Positions 41,176 to 52,229 of a stretch of 64,000 nt of DNA are shown one piece after another. Made by a program: the position numbers and the translations under genes. The DNA lies in NCBI GenBank assembly GCA_946965045.2, contig OX337234.1, forward strand, positions 2,232,001-2,296,000, read 5' to 3'. Source of the DNA: Epithemia pelagica (lineage: Eukaryota > Bacillariophyta > Bacillariophyceae > Surirellales > Surirellaceae). The notes beneath the pieces were generated by a model. That model made no database searches. It was not told where the DNA came from and saw only the letters and a program-made list of their open reading frames with translations. The first letter of the stretch is position 1; every line of letters begins with the position of its first letter.

Positions 41176-43071
41176 CTATTCCAGATGGGCCGTCGGTTGC
41201 CCTGTGAAATCGGTTACACGTTCGATTTCTTTCATGACACGAAGGCATTGCTCATCCCGATACATTGGAGTCATTACACTCACAGACATTGGCATTCCCG
41301 CGCAGCCCTCCATATTTTCTGAAACCATCTTCGCGATTACATCGCGTTGATCAACTGGAAGTTCTTCTGGTTTATAATACTTGGCCTCCACGTTCGAGAC
41401 CTTGGTCACGGGTACAACCCCGCTGGGCCACATGAGCAGATTAGCCAAAAACATGTAAGAGCATGTTGAGGTGAGCTTGCCGACCGTCGAATGCTTAAAA
41501 GCTGGAACTGGCATGCCAGGGAAAATCACTGCATCAATCCCAGACTTTTCGAACGCCATTTCCCACTCCCGTCGGAGGAGGAAGAGATCTGCCAACAATT
41601 CCCCAAACTCTCGAGCGGACAATCCCTGGCGACGAGTCTGTTTCACCAAATGACCACGCCGCTTATCCAACAAGAAGTGCACAAGAATGAACCGTACAAT
41701 ATCTGGTAACTTGGTCGCCATAATAAGTGTATTGTACTCATCCCAAGCCTCTTCACCTTCAAGAGCATCCATAAAAGACTTGAAACTCCCTTCGGCTCCG
41801 TTGATAGCAACAAGTAATCCGTATGTGTACCATCCATCTCGTGGTGGTGTGAAAGGAACACATTTATGTCCAGCTTTTTTCAAACCGTTTATAGTGTCGT
41901 GAACCGCTCGCTTGGATGTTCTGCAAGGTTCAAACCAACCGTCGGTATCGAAATATCCAACCGTGAGGCTTCCCTCTGCTGTGTAAGCACGTTCATCGAA
42001 TGGAAGAGGGGCCATATTCTTATCGCCATGAAACAACTGTGGAACCCAGTATCCTTTCAGAAAAAGAGCGATGTCATCTACACATCGAGCCATGGGCGCA
42101 TTGACGGCAGGAATGAGCACTGCTGTATTAACTCGATCATTCTTTCTTGGCTTCATAGAGCCCTTCATCGATGACCGGCTGGATGTTGGTTTGAAACCAA
42201 CAATTCCCGTGAAGCAGGCTGGAATACGAATACTCCCTGCAACGTCGCTACCCACGGCCATGTGCACACATCGTGCAGCCACCAAGGCCGCATCTCCACC
42301 GGAGGATCCTCCTACACCTCGACTCAAATCCCATGGATTTCGAGATCGTCCCCAAATACGATTGTACGTCTCATGCAACATCATTACCTGGGGAACATTG
42401 CCTGTGCACATGGGAATTGCTCCAGCTTTTCGTACCACCTGAACAGTCAATGAATCTTCCATTGCTCTTTTGGACAAACGGCATGCCAAGCCCCCAGTGG
42501 AGTAAGTTCCCTTGACAGTGACACACTCTTTGATAGAGATAGGAATTCCGTAGAGAGGCGGAGCATTTCTTTCAGTCACCATATTTGAACCAATCTTTGC
42601 CTGACAATCTTGAGCTGTCCAATAGGCTTCGTCATACAGTTCTTCGGCAATTGCATTCATGCCCTCTTCCATGTTGAGATTGAATTTGCGACAGGTTGCC
42701 GCAAGCATTGACACGTGATCTGGCAAACTCAACTGCTTCTTCAAAATGGCTCTTCGCACTTGCCAACCAGTCAATTCCATGGCATCTTGGTCACCGACTT
42801 GCTGCGAGGATGATGCTTGACTCAAGACCGAATGCTTTTTCTTGGCACGTTCCTCTCGAGCTCGAGCAATCCATTTGTCGTACTCGCGTCGAATCGAACT
42901 CGTTCGCACTCGGTCCGCAAGCAAGTAACCTCCCAAGAGGACTGCAATCGCGGTCGTCACCGACGGCGCAAACACTGTGATGGAGGTCAAAAGACCTTGC
43001 GCGTCGTTTTCCATGGTTCTGTCGTCGTCCTCGTCGTTGTCGACTCTCGACTCTCGACACGAAAGATTCAT
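41176..43071 (-). CDS. Fatty-acid amide hydrolase-like amidase
   Basis: 631 residues; ATG 43071 or, 19 codons on, ATG 43014 ('MENDAQGLLTSITVF'). A membrane anchor ('SVTTAIAVLLGGYLLADRV') is near the N-terminus, as in mammalian FAAH1. The amidase-signature triad is complete: Lys in 'LYGIPISIKECVTVKG', Ser in 'RGVGGSSGGDAALVA' and nucleophile Ser in 'GSDVAGSIRIPACFTG'. Later 'FPGMPVPAFKHS' and 'GVVPVTKV' match the family. FAAH enzymes hydrolyse lipid amides and esters at ER or related membranes; the substrate here is unknown. Single exon, no visible defect. Confidence 0.88.
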   Translation of the reverse strand: MNLSCRESRVDNDEDDDRTMENDAQGLLTSITVFAPSVTTAIAVLLGGYLLADRVRTSSIRREYDKWIARAREERAKKKHSVLSQASSSQQVGDQDAMELTGWQVRRAILKKQLSLPDHVSMLAATCRKFNLNMEEGMNAIAEELYDEAYWTAQDCQAKIGSNMVTERNAPPLYGIPISIKECVTVKGTYSTGGLACRLSKRAMEDSLTVQVVRKAGAIPMCTGNVPQVMMLHETYNRIWGRSRNPWDLSRGVGGSSGGDAALVAARCVHMAVGSDVAGSIRIPACFTGIVGFKPTSSRSSMKGSMKPRKNDRVNTAVLIPAVNAPMARCVDDIALFLKGYWVPQLFHGDKNMAPLPFDERAYTAEGSLTVGYFDTDGWFEPCRTSKRAVHDTINGLKKAGHKCVPFTPPRDGWYTYGLLVAINGAEGSFKSFMDALEGEEAWDEYNTLIMATKLPDIVRFILVHFLLDKRRGHLVKQTRRQGLSAREFGELLADLFLLRREWEMAFEKSGIDAVIFPGMPVPAFKHSTVGKLTSTCSYMFLANLLMWPSGVVPVTKVSNVEAKYYKPEELPVDQRDVIAKMVSENMEGCAGMPMSVSVMTPMYRDEQCLRVMKEIERVTDFTGQPTAHLE

Positions 43072-44478
43072 TTTGAGTCTTGCGATTGAGATCTAATCTC
43101 AGTCACGCCACAATGAAAGAAAGTTCAAGATACGGCGAAGAAAGTTAAGTCACGCGCCATTTTCTGGGGGACGCGCGAGCCGTGACACATACTCGCGGAG
43201 GAGCTTTTGCACTTTGCACCTCGACTTCTACAATCCACCATGTCAATAACAATAATAACTCATGGATTCGTCAACAGTCAACAGTCAACACACCGATCGT
43301 GATCGTCGCTACAGCTACAGTGGGAAATGTAATGAACGCATCTCAAATCGCAATCGCATGCCGTGTCTGTGTCTACAAACCAAGCAATCTTATTTCGGTA
43401 GTGTTTCTAAGAGGCGTTTTTCGACCTCTTCCTCTTTCGATAGTGCAAATTGCAAATACGGCATGAAGAGAACACGTTAAATCGTGGAGACGAGATCGAA
43501 ACTAATCTTCTTTGGCAACACTTCCACCACAGGGAACAACCATGGTGGTTGAAGAATATGCTACAATCGTGATTTTCATCGCATTTTCATACCGCTGTGT
43601 TTGTTCTCTAGCAATCTGCCACTACGCATTCAATAAAGTAGTGCCAAAGAGTTTGAAACAGACCATATTGAGTTTTTCCTGAAGTCTAAGACCTTATGTC
43701 ACCATCATTCTCGCTGTTTTCGCTCCATACTCCATATGTTCGTAGCCACAGGCATCCAGAGGGACTTTGATCGCTGGTTCGTCCTTGACACTTATACCCA
43801 TCATTTCGTTTTCAAAAGCATCCACGAGGATACAACATTTCTTCATGGTCAGAGTATAAAGGAACAATCATGTCCTTTTTGTTGTTCTTCCGAAAGATCC
43901 AACTCTTGACGAGACATTCTCTTGTTGCGCTGGTTGAGATTTTTAGGCAACATGTCAATCTCGTCAGTTACGTCGACCCAGCTATGCTGGCGCGCGCGGG
44001 ATGCGCTACAACCGAGATGGACGCACAGTGTCAAGTCGTGTAGAACATGGTACATCCTCACGGTGGTAATTTTGAGTTTTGTCAGAGCGAGGAATGGAGC
44101 GCCGGCACCAACTCATTGGATGGAAGGAGCGCATCGCGATCCACCTCTCCTCGTGCAATCTCGGGTTGTGTTGTCTTTTTTCGATTGACTACACAAGACA
44201 CACACGACGGCACAAAGAATTCAAACAAGGCGGAAAAACCGTGAAAAAGGACAGTTCAATTCCTCACAGGACATTATAGCGTCTTAGCATAACGAATCAC
44301 GACAGAGGTGTGTTGCACCAGCGGTGCGGAAGGACCACTTGAAGAGACTGCATCAAAGGCTAGCGGGTATCTTTGGATTGGACCATTGATATCCTTGTTT
44401 TAGAGCTCGAAGCACCACGTGCTGGAAGGCGTCTTTGTTCCTTTTGTTCGTCGTTGTGCGGTTGTTGACGTTGAAGAC
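43072..44478. other. 1.4-kb divergent region between amidase and the Ser-rich membrane protein
   Basis: Apart from the small ORF above, nothing recognisable. Must hold two promoters. Confidence 0.4.
43694..43846 (-). CDS. Candidate 50-residue small ORF
   Basis: ATG 43846 to TAA 43694 on the minus strand reads MKKCCILVDAFENEMMG...ARMMVT, with a balanced, protein-like composition. No domain, no signal peptide. It begins 2 nt after the stop of a longer upstream ORF (43849-44061) in a different frame. It could be chance, so confidence is low. Confidence 0.2.
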   Translation of the reverse strand: MKKCCILVDAFENEMMGISVKDEPAIKVPLDACGYEHMEYGAKTARMMVT

Positions 44479-47400
44479 ATGGTGCGGAGAAAGAAGCAAC
44501 GTGAGCGGGAACCCGTCCCGTTCGATTCGATTGATGTTCCTGCGCTTCCAGCATCGACATCGGTTCTTCCACCACCGGAACGCGTCAGCTATCGATCTCA
44601 ACAAGCACATTCTTCTTCTTCAACTCGTGCCAATTCCACCAGTCCGTTGAAACAACGCATGGGTCGACGAGGACGATCCCCCTTGCGATTTCTGCGCCGG
44701 AAATTCACCCGGTCCAGTTCTCCCGTGGATCAACGAGGACCCCATCGGTTCGAAGGTGCGGTAAACAATCCCAATCTTGTGGACGCCAATGGGAACCCAA
44801 TTCTCTTGTTGAAAGCGCCTCCACCAAGCAACAACAATGGTCGAAGAAATAGCAACGATCGACAGCTTGTTTCCTATACAGGAGGAGGCCATCGTAGTTC
44901 ACGAGATGGCCAATTGGGACTGAGCGTTGTGTCGCCCTTGACACAACCCTCCTTTTATTCCCACGGAGAAAGTTCCGAAGGTGGCATTGTTACCAATCAA
45001 GCCGTGGTCTGGGATGGAAGCAGTCATCGCATCTACTCCTCAGCAGAATCGGAGGACCAAGCCAAAATTGTCATTTATAGTAGACCTTCTCATTCGTCAC
45101 AGCGGGGCGGAAATGCGTCGTCCGATCAAAAGTCACCCGTGGTCACAGTATCCTTTCCTTGCGATGAAAAGAAGGAAGATGATGATGAGAGTAGCGGTGG
45201 TCGACCGAAACGGACCACCTTGACGATTGTTCCTAATCAAGATGAAACGGAAATCATTTTTGAACACCACCGGAATCGCAAAGGGCATCCGTCCAAACCA
45301 AAATATACCATTCACCAAGTGGAATCGCGCGAATCCGAGGAGGGCTATGGCGTGAGTGTCTTTGAAAGTGCTTGGCAGCAGTCGACGGGTGCCTTACCCG
45401 AGTCTGCAACGGCTGCCACTTCTCCCACCACCAAATCACACAATCTCTCCTCATCGTCCTCCTCCATGGGCCATTTTCATGGAACCACACGATCGCATGC
45501 GGGAGGTGGCAACAACAACAAGTCCTTGCAGCACTCGTATGTATCACATGGTTTTGACGTTTCAACCACATGCTCGGCTGCCTCGACTTCCATTGCACTC
45601 CTCGAGGTGGACGAACAATCGCGTCAAAAAGAAAAAGGAGACGATAGTCTCGCCATTCTTCACAGTAATGTGGAAGAAGAGGAGGAGGAGGAGGAGGAGG
45701 AAGAAGATGAACACAAGGAGGAAATTTCGGAAGTCAACATTGATTCCCTGTTTTTGGATGATCCTTCCGCAATTACGGAGAACCTGCTTCATCCCGACCA
45801 GTCCGTAGACCAACCAGAAGCCTCCTCACGAAGTTTCCTTCCCAGGCTAGACGACGAAGAAGACGAGGCCGATAAAGTGGACGGGTTGCCAGGTACTACG
45901 GATCCATTGTCGCTGTCCTCGAAGGGCAAGAATGACGGAATACCCCAAACATTAGAAGTGGATGTTTCACGTAAACGGCTTCGAAGAGGAAGCAATTTCA
46001 GTCTATACGTTAAGGAGTCATCAAATTCGCTCTCCATGGCTAAACCTGACAACGGCAACGTCACAAGAAGAGATTCTTCCGCTGCATCCAACCAGCCACT
46101 CGGCGATATCCCGAAAGCTATACCACCACAGAAACAACCCGATTCCACCGCCGAGCCCGATGACAAAGCTTCCCTAATGAGCCATGTTGTGTTTATTCTT
46201 CTGCTCGACCCCAAGTCCAAGTTTTTCGAGTTGATTCGAGTAACCTTCCCTCCAGCTTCCACAACGATTGGGGACATTCTTGCCATGATTCCTCGCAATG
46301 CCACTGAACAAGTCTTGGTCAACCAACGATACAGTGGTCTCGTCCGACCTCGACCGGGAGCCAAGCCGTGGACAGACAAGACGCAACTGGCAAGTGTCAT
46401 GACGAGCACGAACAGCAACCAACATCCCTCTGCACTGATTGTCTCGGGGGAAATTTTGATTGCCATTCCCTACGAATATGCCACCAAGTATGTCTGTCGT
46501 TTGGGACGGCAAATCCTGGCTAATGAGCGAATTCAGTCTCTACTGGATAATATTGATACTTCTCAGCCGTCAAGTGAGTCGAATGAGAACAGTAAGAAGA
46601 GACGTCTTAGCCCCGGCCGATCCGGCTCTTCCACAACTAGCCGTGATAGACCACAAGGGCTGAATGGAGATGACTTTATTGCCGAAGGTGTGTCTGAGTC
46701 GTTTGCAGATAATATCGCCCCGTTTCCTCCCACAACCACAAGAATGAACAGCCGCAACGCCGACCTGAACCAGACACCTCCAGCTGCCAAAAACCAAGAA
46801 ACTGCGGCCCAGATCGAGACGCTCGCTTCCATTGCGCAACTGGCAGCCTCAGTTCGTACGTCGTCGTCCACCGGAGCGTATGCAATGCCGAATACACTCC
46901 AAACCAGCTTTAGCAAGGACCCCCCAAATGTGGTCTCACCCTCTGATGAATCTGCATGGACAATGCCTCACGGAGCATCATCGTCCTCTTCGGTAGCCTC
47001 CTCAAGGGCTGGCAGCAAAATGTCGCGGCAGCAAAGATCACCAGTGGATGGGGATGACGCCGATAGCTCGTCACAAGGGCGGCCTCATTCTCCTCTTGGT
47101 CCTATGGTCCAACGAAAGATTTTGGAGCTCGAAGAACGTTTCCACTCATCAAATTCCTCACACGCAGATGGAGATGACGACGACGAGGGTTCCTACCCCA
47201 GCTTGGAAACTTTCCAAACGACTACAGAGAATTCCAAGAACAGTGACTCTGAATGGCAGAGACGAGAGGCCCAGAATGGGCTTGACACCAGTATGGAACC
47301 CAAGACTATTAAGAGGGAGAATAGGTCCCATGGGCTCAACAGGGATTCCAATTCATCTGGTTCTTCTTCGTTGCCCCAGAGACGCTTCCTGGATTTTGAA

Positions 47401-48111
47401 AACTGCCATAACGGTAGCAATGATGTTACTTCTGCTGGAAACGGGTCGAACAATCCTTTTAACCGTTCCTCTGCAAACGGCTGTCGATTTTATCATGATG
47501 ACAACTCTTCTCGTTACAGCAAGGGTCAGTCATCTGAGCACACGCCTATCTTTCATCAACATGATCATGAGCAGCCTCATCATGTCTTCGGTGGACCAGG
47601 CAGGTTCGATGACAACGACTCTCAGTGGAGTGTTGACATGAGCTACTCTTCATGGTCTCGATCTGTGGACTCTTCACTAACCCATCGTCGTCTTGTTGAC
47701 GCTCGGGCTGGTTCCAGAACGACGTCGCTCTTGCACGAACCACAATCATCGTCCTACAGCACAGGTCGCCGTATGAAGCAACGCAGAATTATTCGGAAAA
47801 TGCGCCGCTACTTGGCGGCTGGTCTCATTCTGGTGATTTTCTTGTACACGTTCGACTCATCGGGTCCTGTTCTCCCGCATAGCCACAGCCGATTTGCCTG
47901 GGCCTCGTGGCATTCTCAGGACAAGATACAGGGTCCCTTGGGTTTCTTTGGTTTGCTACAGTTTTCCGTTGCGTTGGTGGCTCTTATCAAGTTTCAATTG
48001 TTTCTACAGCAATCGCCGGATGCCGAATGCAAGTGCCCATTTATTCATGGATGTGCGGTGTACTTTGATAACTTACGGAGACGGAAACGCAATCGCCACG
48101 ATCCATCGTAG
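44479..48111 (+). CDS. Large Ser-rich protein with a central folded domain and two C-terminal membrane segments
   Basis: The frame is open from 44419; ATG 44479 ('MVRRKKQREREPVPFD') is the more natural start (1210 aa). The first 560 residues are disordered, rich in Ser, Arg and acidic stretches (a Glu run near 45680). A compact domain follows: 'SHVVFILLLDPKSKFFELIR', 'PPASTTIGDILAMIPRNATE', 'LIVSGEILIAIPYEYATKYV', 'RLGRQILANERIQSLLDN'; it has the look of a ubiquitin/DIX-like fold but I cannot name it. The last 100 residues contain 'YLAAGLILVIFLYTFD' and 'GLLQFSVALVALIKFQLFL', two membrane spans, with 'RRRKRNRHDPS' at the end. Likely a tail-anchored membrane protein of algae; function unknown. 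Confidence 0.75.
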   Translation: MVRRKKQREREPVPFDSIDVPALPASTSVLPPPERVSYRSQQAHSSSSTRANSTSPLKQRMGRRGRSPLRFLRRKFTRSSSPVDQRGPHRFEGAVNNPNLVDANGNPILLLKAPPPSNNNGRRNSNDRQLVSYTGGGHRSSRDGQLGLSVVSPLTQPSFYSHGESSEGGIVTNQAVVWDGSSHRIYSSAESEDQAKIVIYSRPSHSSQRGGNASSDQKSPVVTVSFPCDEKKEDDDESSGGRPKRTTLTIVPNQDETEIIFEHHRNRKGHPSKPKYTIHQVESRESEEGYGVSVFESAWQQSTGALPESATAATSPTTKSHNLSSSSSSMGHFHGTTRSHAGGGNNNKSLQHSYVSHGFDVSTTCSAASTSIALLEVDEQSRQKEKGDDSLAILHSNVEEEEEEEEEEEDEHKEEISEVNIDSLFLDDPSAITENLLHPDQSVDQPEASSRSFLPRLDDEEDEADKVDGLPGTTDPLSLSSKGKNDGIPQTLEVDVSRKRLRRGSNFSLYVKESSNSLSMAKPDNGNVTRRDSSAASNQPLGDIPKAIPPQKQPDSTAEPDDKASLMSHVVFILLLDPKSKFFELIRVTFPPASTTIGDILAMIPRNATEQVLVNQRYSGLVRPRPGAKPWTDKTQLASVMTSTNSNQHPSALIVSGEILIAIPYEYATKYVCRLGRQILANERIQSLLDNIDTSQPSSESNENSKKRRLSPGRSGSSTTSRDRPQGLNGDDFIAEGVSESFADNIAPFPPTTTRMNSRNADLNQTPPAAKNQETAAQIETLASIAQLAASVRTSSSTGAYAMPNTLQTSFSKDPPNVVSPSDESAWTMPHGASSSSSVASSRAGSKMSRQQRSPVDGDDADSSSQGRPHSPLGPMVQRKILELEERFHSSNSSHADGDDDDEGSYPSLETFQTTTENSKNSDSEWQRREAQNGLDTSMEPKTIKRENRSHGLNRDSNSSGSSSLPQRRFLDFENCHNGSNDVTSAGNGSNNPFNRSSANGCRFYHDDNSSRYSKGQSSEHTPIFHQHDHEQPHHVFGGPGRFDDNDSQWSVDMSYSSWSRSVDSSLTHRRLVDARAGSRTTSLLHEPQSSSYSTGRRMKQRRIIRKMRRYLAAGLILVIFLYTFDSSGPVLPHSHSRFAWASWHSQDKIQGPLGFFGLLQFSVALVALIKFQLFLQQSPDAECKCPFIHGCAVYFDNLRRRKRNRHDPS

Positions 48112-48588
48112 TCAATGTGGAGTACATGCACCGGTTTCATGACGATCTGGTTTAATAGGAGTAACAAAGTAAACTGCTGTGAATGGATTGAAAGGCACTT
48201 TTCGTAATGGATCGATAGTGGACTGCACAGAAAATAGGATTAGGAGTTGACTTTGTGTCTCATGTCTCATCTATCACGATCACAGGATTAGCTATCGAAG
48301 AAATGAAGATAGGAGTACGATGCGATTTCATCAACTATTGCGGTAGGTAGATTCTCCTTATTGTGAGGTCATAGATAGGTAATGTAGGTGCGCACACACT
48401 ACCTGGTGACAACCGTTGATTCTGACAGATAATTCGACGCTTTTCAGAAGGTGTGCGAAGCGCCCGGTTGTTGGATGCGCCGAGGTGGTCTTTTTTGGAA
48501 GCTTGGAATGTCTCCATGATCGAAAGTTCAGTCATTAGCTTTGCTGTGTTGCCGAGATCTGATCAAGACGCCGCAATCGACTACGACA
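48112..48588. other. Intergenic region upstream of COPB2
   Basis: No gene supported. Includes two AGGAGTA words (48157 and 48311) without clear meaning. Confidence 0.35.
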
Positions 48589-51500
48589 ATGGTACGTTCA
48601 ACTGTGGTTCAAAGGTCCGGCAGCATAATCGTTGAACGGAAGAGATGAAATGGTTGAATGGTTTGACTGGGTGCGATAAACAGGAACAATGATCGGAATG
48701 AGATTGCTGGTGGGCATTGGAAATCCATGTGTGTACTTACTTCCATGTCTTCTTTTTACCTGTAAATTTAATTGTGGGCGCTACGAATTGTTTGCTGCAC
48801 CTTTGTTTTCTCTTTCCTTGGTTGGGTTGGTGTCCTCCCTGTTATGTGAACTTTCCTGAATTATGAACAAATCAGCCACTGCGATTAGATATCAAAAAGA
48901 AACTCAGCGCTAGCTCTGAGCGTGTGAAATCTGTTGATTTGCATCAATCAGAGCCATGGGTTCTTGCCGCTCTCTACAGCGGAAATGTCATGATTTGGGA
49001 CTACGACTCAGGATCATTGGCCAAATCGTTTGAGGTATCGGAGCTTCCTGTTCGCTGTGCCAAGTTTGTGTGCCGGAAACAATGGTTTCTCGCCGCTTCC
49101 GACGACATGCGATTGCGTGTATTCAACTACAATACAATGGAGAAAGTTAAGGAATTCGAAGCTCACGCTGATTACATTCGGTGCTTGGAAGTCCATCCCT
49201 CTCTCCCGTATGTTTTGAGTAGTTCGGATGATATGACGATCAAACTGTGGGACTGGGATCGTGGGTTTGAATGCACTCAAATGTTCGAAGGCCACAATCA
49301 TTATGTGATGCAAGTCAAAATTAACCCCAAAGATACAAACACCTTTGCATCTGCTAGTTTGGATCGCTCGATCAAGGTTTGGGGGTTGGGATCACACGTT
49401 CCCCATTATACTCTTGATGGTCACGAAAGAGGAGTCAATTGCGTTGATTACTACCCTTCTGGCGACAAGCCGTATATCTTGTCCGGAGCCGATGATCGAA
49501 CTGTCAAAGTTTGGGACTACCAAGTATGTCTGCTATCTGTGTATCGGAGTTCATGGATCACATCTGGTATCTCACCTGTTGGTGGTCTTTATGTTTAGAC
49601 AAAATCAATTGTTCACACGCTGGAGGGACATACTCACAATGTTTGCAGCGTTATGTTCCATCCAAAGCTTCCAATCATTGCATCCGCGTCTGAAGATGGT
49701 ACGGTCCGAATTTGGCAGTCGACTACGTACCGTGCCGAAACCACTTTGAACTATGGCATGGAGCGTGCATGGGCTTTGGCTGCATCACCTGAATCCAACA
49801 AACTTGCAATTGGATTTGATGAAGGGTGTGTCTGTATCGAGCTTGGTTCCGATGATCCCGTTGCTTCGATGGATACAACAGGAAAGGTCGTATGGGCGAC
49901 GAACAATGAGATAAAGACTGCATCGGTGCGCGGTGTTGTAGGAACTGGGGAGGACACCTTACCCGATGGAGAACGTTTGCCAATTATCCCTCGTGATTTG
50001 GGTTCTTGTGAGCTGTTCCCCCAGATGCTTAAACACAACTGCAATGGTCGTTTTGTGGCTGTATGTGGCGACGGAGAATTCATCATCTACACCGCCCAGG
50101 CTTTGCGTAACAAGGCGTTTGGTCAAGCTCTCGATTTTGTCTGGTCAGGTGTCGGTACAGGGGATTACGCCATTCGCGAGACAATTAATCGCGTCAAAAT
50201 CTTCAAGAATTTCAAAGAGGCCCAAACGGTTGTCCCTGCGACAGCTGCAGCGGAGGGTTTGTTTGGAGGCCACATGATTGGGGTCAAAGCAGGCGATGGA
50301 GCTGTTCTATTTTATGATTGGGACAGTGGAACATTTGTCCAGAAGATTGATTGCGTGCCTAAAGAAGTGTACTGGTCTGACAGTGGTAACATGGTTCTCA
50401 TTGCATGCGAAGGGTCGTCTTACGTTCTTTCGTTCAACGCGGAAGTCACCTCGCATGCTATTGCCACCGGACAAGTCTCTGCCGAGAATGGAATTGACGG
50501 GAGTTTTGAACTTTTGTATGAGGTAGGCGACACCATTACCTCCGGGAAATGGGTAGGTGATTGTTTCATCTACGTGAATAATGTTGGTCGATTGAACTAC
50601 AGCGTTGGAGGTCAGATCGAAACGTTGGTCCACTTGGATACATCTTCTGGTGGATCGACCCAACACAGTATCCTCGGTTACCTTGCAAAAGAAGATCGCG
50701 TCTATTTGATCGACAAGACTCTCAATGTTGTGTCGTACAAAGTCATGCTTGCTGTCCTCCAGTATCAAACTGCTGTCATGCGAGGTGACTTTGACTCTGC
50801 GAACGAGCTGCTCCCCTCTATTCCCATCGAAGAGTATACCAAGGTGGCTCGATTTTTGGAATCCCAAGGGTTCAAGGAAGAAGCGCTTGCTGTTACACAA
50901 GATCCCGATCACAAGTTTGATCTTTCCCTTGAGTTGGGTCATGTGGATACTGCTCATCAGATTCTCCTCGAAACACCGGAAGAAGATAAGGAATCTACGG
51001 ATACGCATGCCAAATGGAAGCGCTTGAGTGATGCCGCTTTGAAAGACACCAATCTTGAGTTGTGTGAATCTGCCAGTATTTCAAGCCATGATTTTTCTGG
51101 TTTGTTGTTGCTCTACAGTGCTACGGGCAATCTCGCAGGAATGGAACGTTTGGCCGGTCTCGCAAGTGAGAGTGGAAAGACCAATGTCGCATTTGTGGCT
51201 CACTTTCTGACAGGAAATGTGGAAGCATGTGCTGACTTACTGATCTCCACCAAGCGTTTGCCCGAGGCCGCGTTCTTCGTGCGCACTTATCTGCCCTCGA
51301 AAATTGACGAAGTCGTCTCACTGTGGAAAGAGGATTTGGCACATATCAGCGAAACTGCAGCCAAGGCCTTGGCTATACCAAAAGAAAACGCAGAGCTCTT
51401 CCCGGATATGGACATTGCTTTGCAGGTTGAGCAAATGTTTTTGGCACAGCGTGAGAAAACCAAGACCACCGGTATACCCGCGAAGGACTACTTGACGGCA

Positions 51501-51773
51501 AAAGACGACCTTGACTTGAACCTTATCCAACTCATCAAAGCTCGATCTCAACCTCCTCCCCCGGAACCATCTGAAGAGAAAACGGATGATGCGGCTGTTG
51601 CAGCTGAAGCAGCTGCTGCAGCGGCAGCGGCGGCTGCACAAAAGGAAGTCGAAGAGGCAGCAGCAGCTGCTGCCGCTGCTGAGGCAGCCACAGAAGCGGA
51701 ACCGGCTCTCGTGGATGCACCGGTAGAAACTGAAGCAAAAGATGATAATGACTTCGGGGATGACTGGGAGTGA
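48589..51773 (+). CDS. COPB2: Coatomer (COPI) subunit beta-prime
   Basis: Proposed exons: ATG alone at 48589-48591, then 48876-49523, then 49599-51773, giving 941 residues (human about 906). Exon 2 begins '[20 protein letters not shown]', the COPB2 N-terminus minus its Met, directly after a TCAG acceptor. No Met lies in frame upstream within the exon, but 'GACAATG|GTACGT' at 48589 supplies ATG followed by a donor in phase 0. The 75-bp second intron (GTATGT...GTTTAG) splits WD repeats at '[18 protein letters not shown]'. WD40 repeats fill the first 300 residues ('LPVRCAKFV', '[13 protein letters not shown]', '[14 protein letters not shown]'), then the COPI WD-associated region. The C-terminus is Ala/Glu-rich and ends [10 protein letters not shown]. 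It forms the COPI cage for Golgi-to-ER transport. Confidence 0.95.
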
Positions 51774-52229
51774 TGTCCGTATAATTGACTGACAATAAAA
51801 AGCAAACCTGTCTTAGACATAGTGTTGTCTCAGTTTCAAGCGAAATCAAGCCTAGAATGTTTACTCCTACGATATTTTTCGTTTGAACCAGCTTTGTTGA
51901 CCGATAAGGAAAAAGGTGCAAACAAAGCCCATCTGCGACGAAAAGATCCACATAGTTCAGTCATGCGGGTCTGAATACTCATCTCAAAATAAGACGTCGT
52001 CGTCCATCACAGATATAAAAAGCCTGTGACTGCATCTTTCTTACTAGAGACGTCGCTGCTGGATGTTTATTGGTTAACCTGACCAGTTCTCGTCATATTT
52101 CTTACTTTGACTACGAACGAAACAAGTAGACATCAATTCCGACAGGACAGCTCAGGATCAGGACCCCAACAGCCAACACACCCCGTTGTCACTCTAAGAG
52201 TCTAATAGCAGACTGTCCCTGACCACAGG
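51774..52229. other. Intergenic region downstream of COPB2
   Basis: No gene supported; COPB2 3' UTR and promoter of the next gene. Confidence 0.4.
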
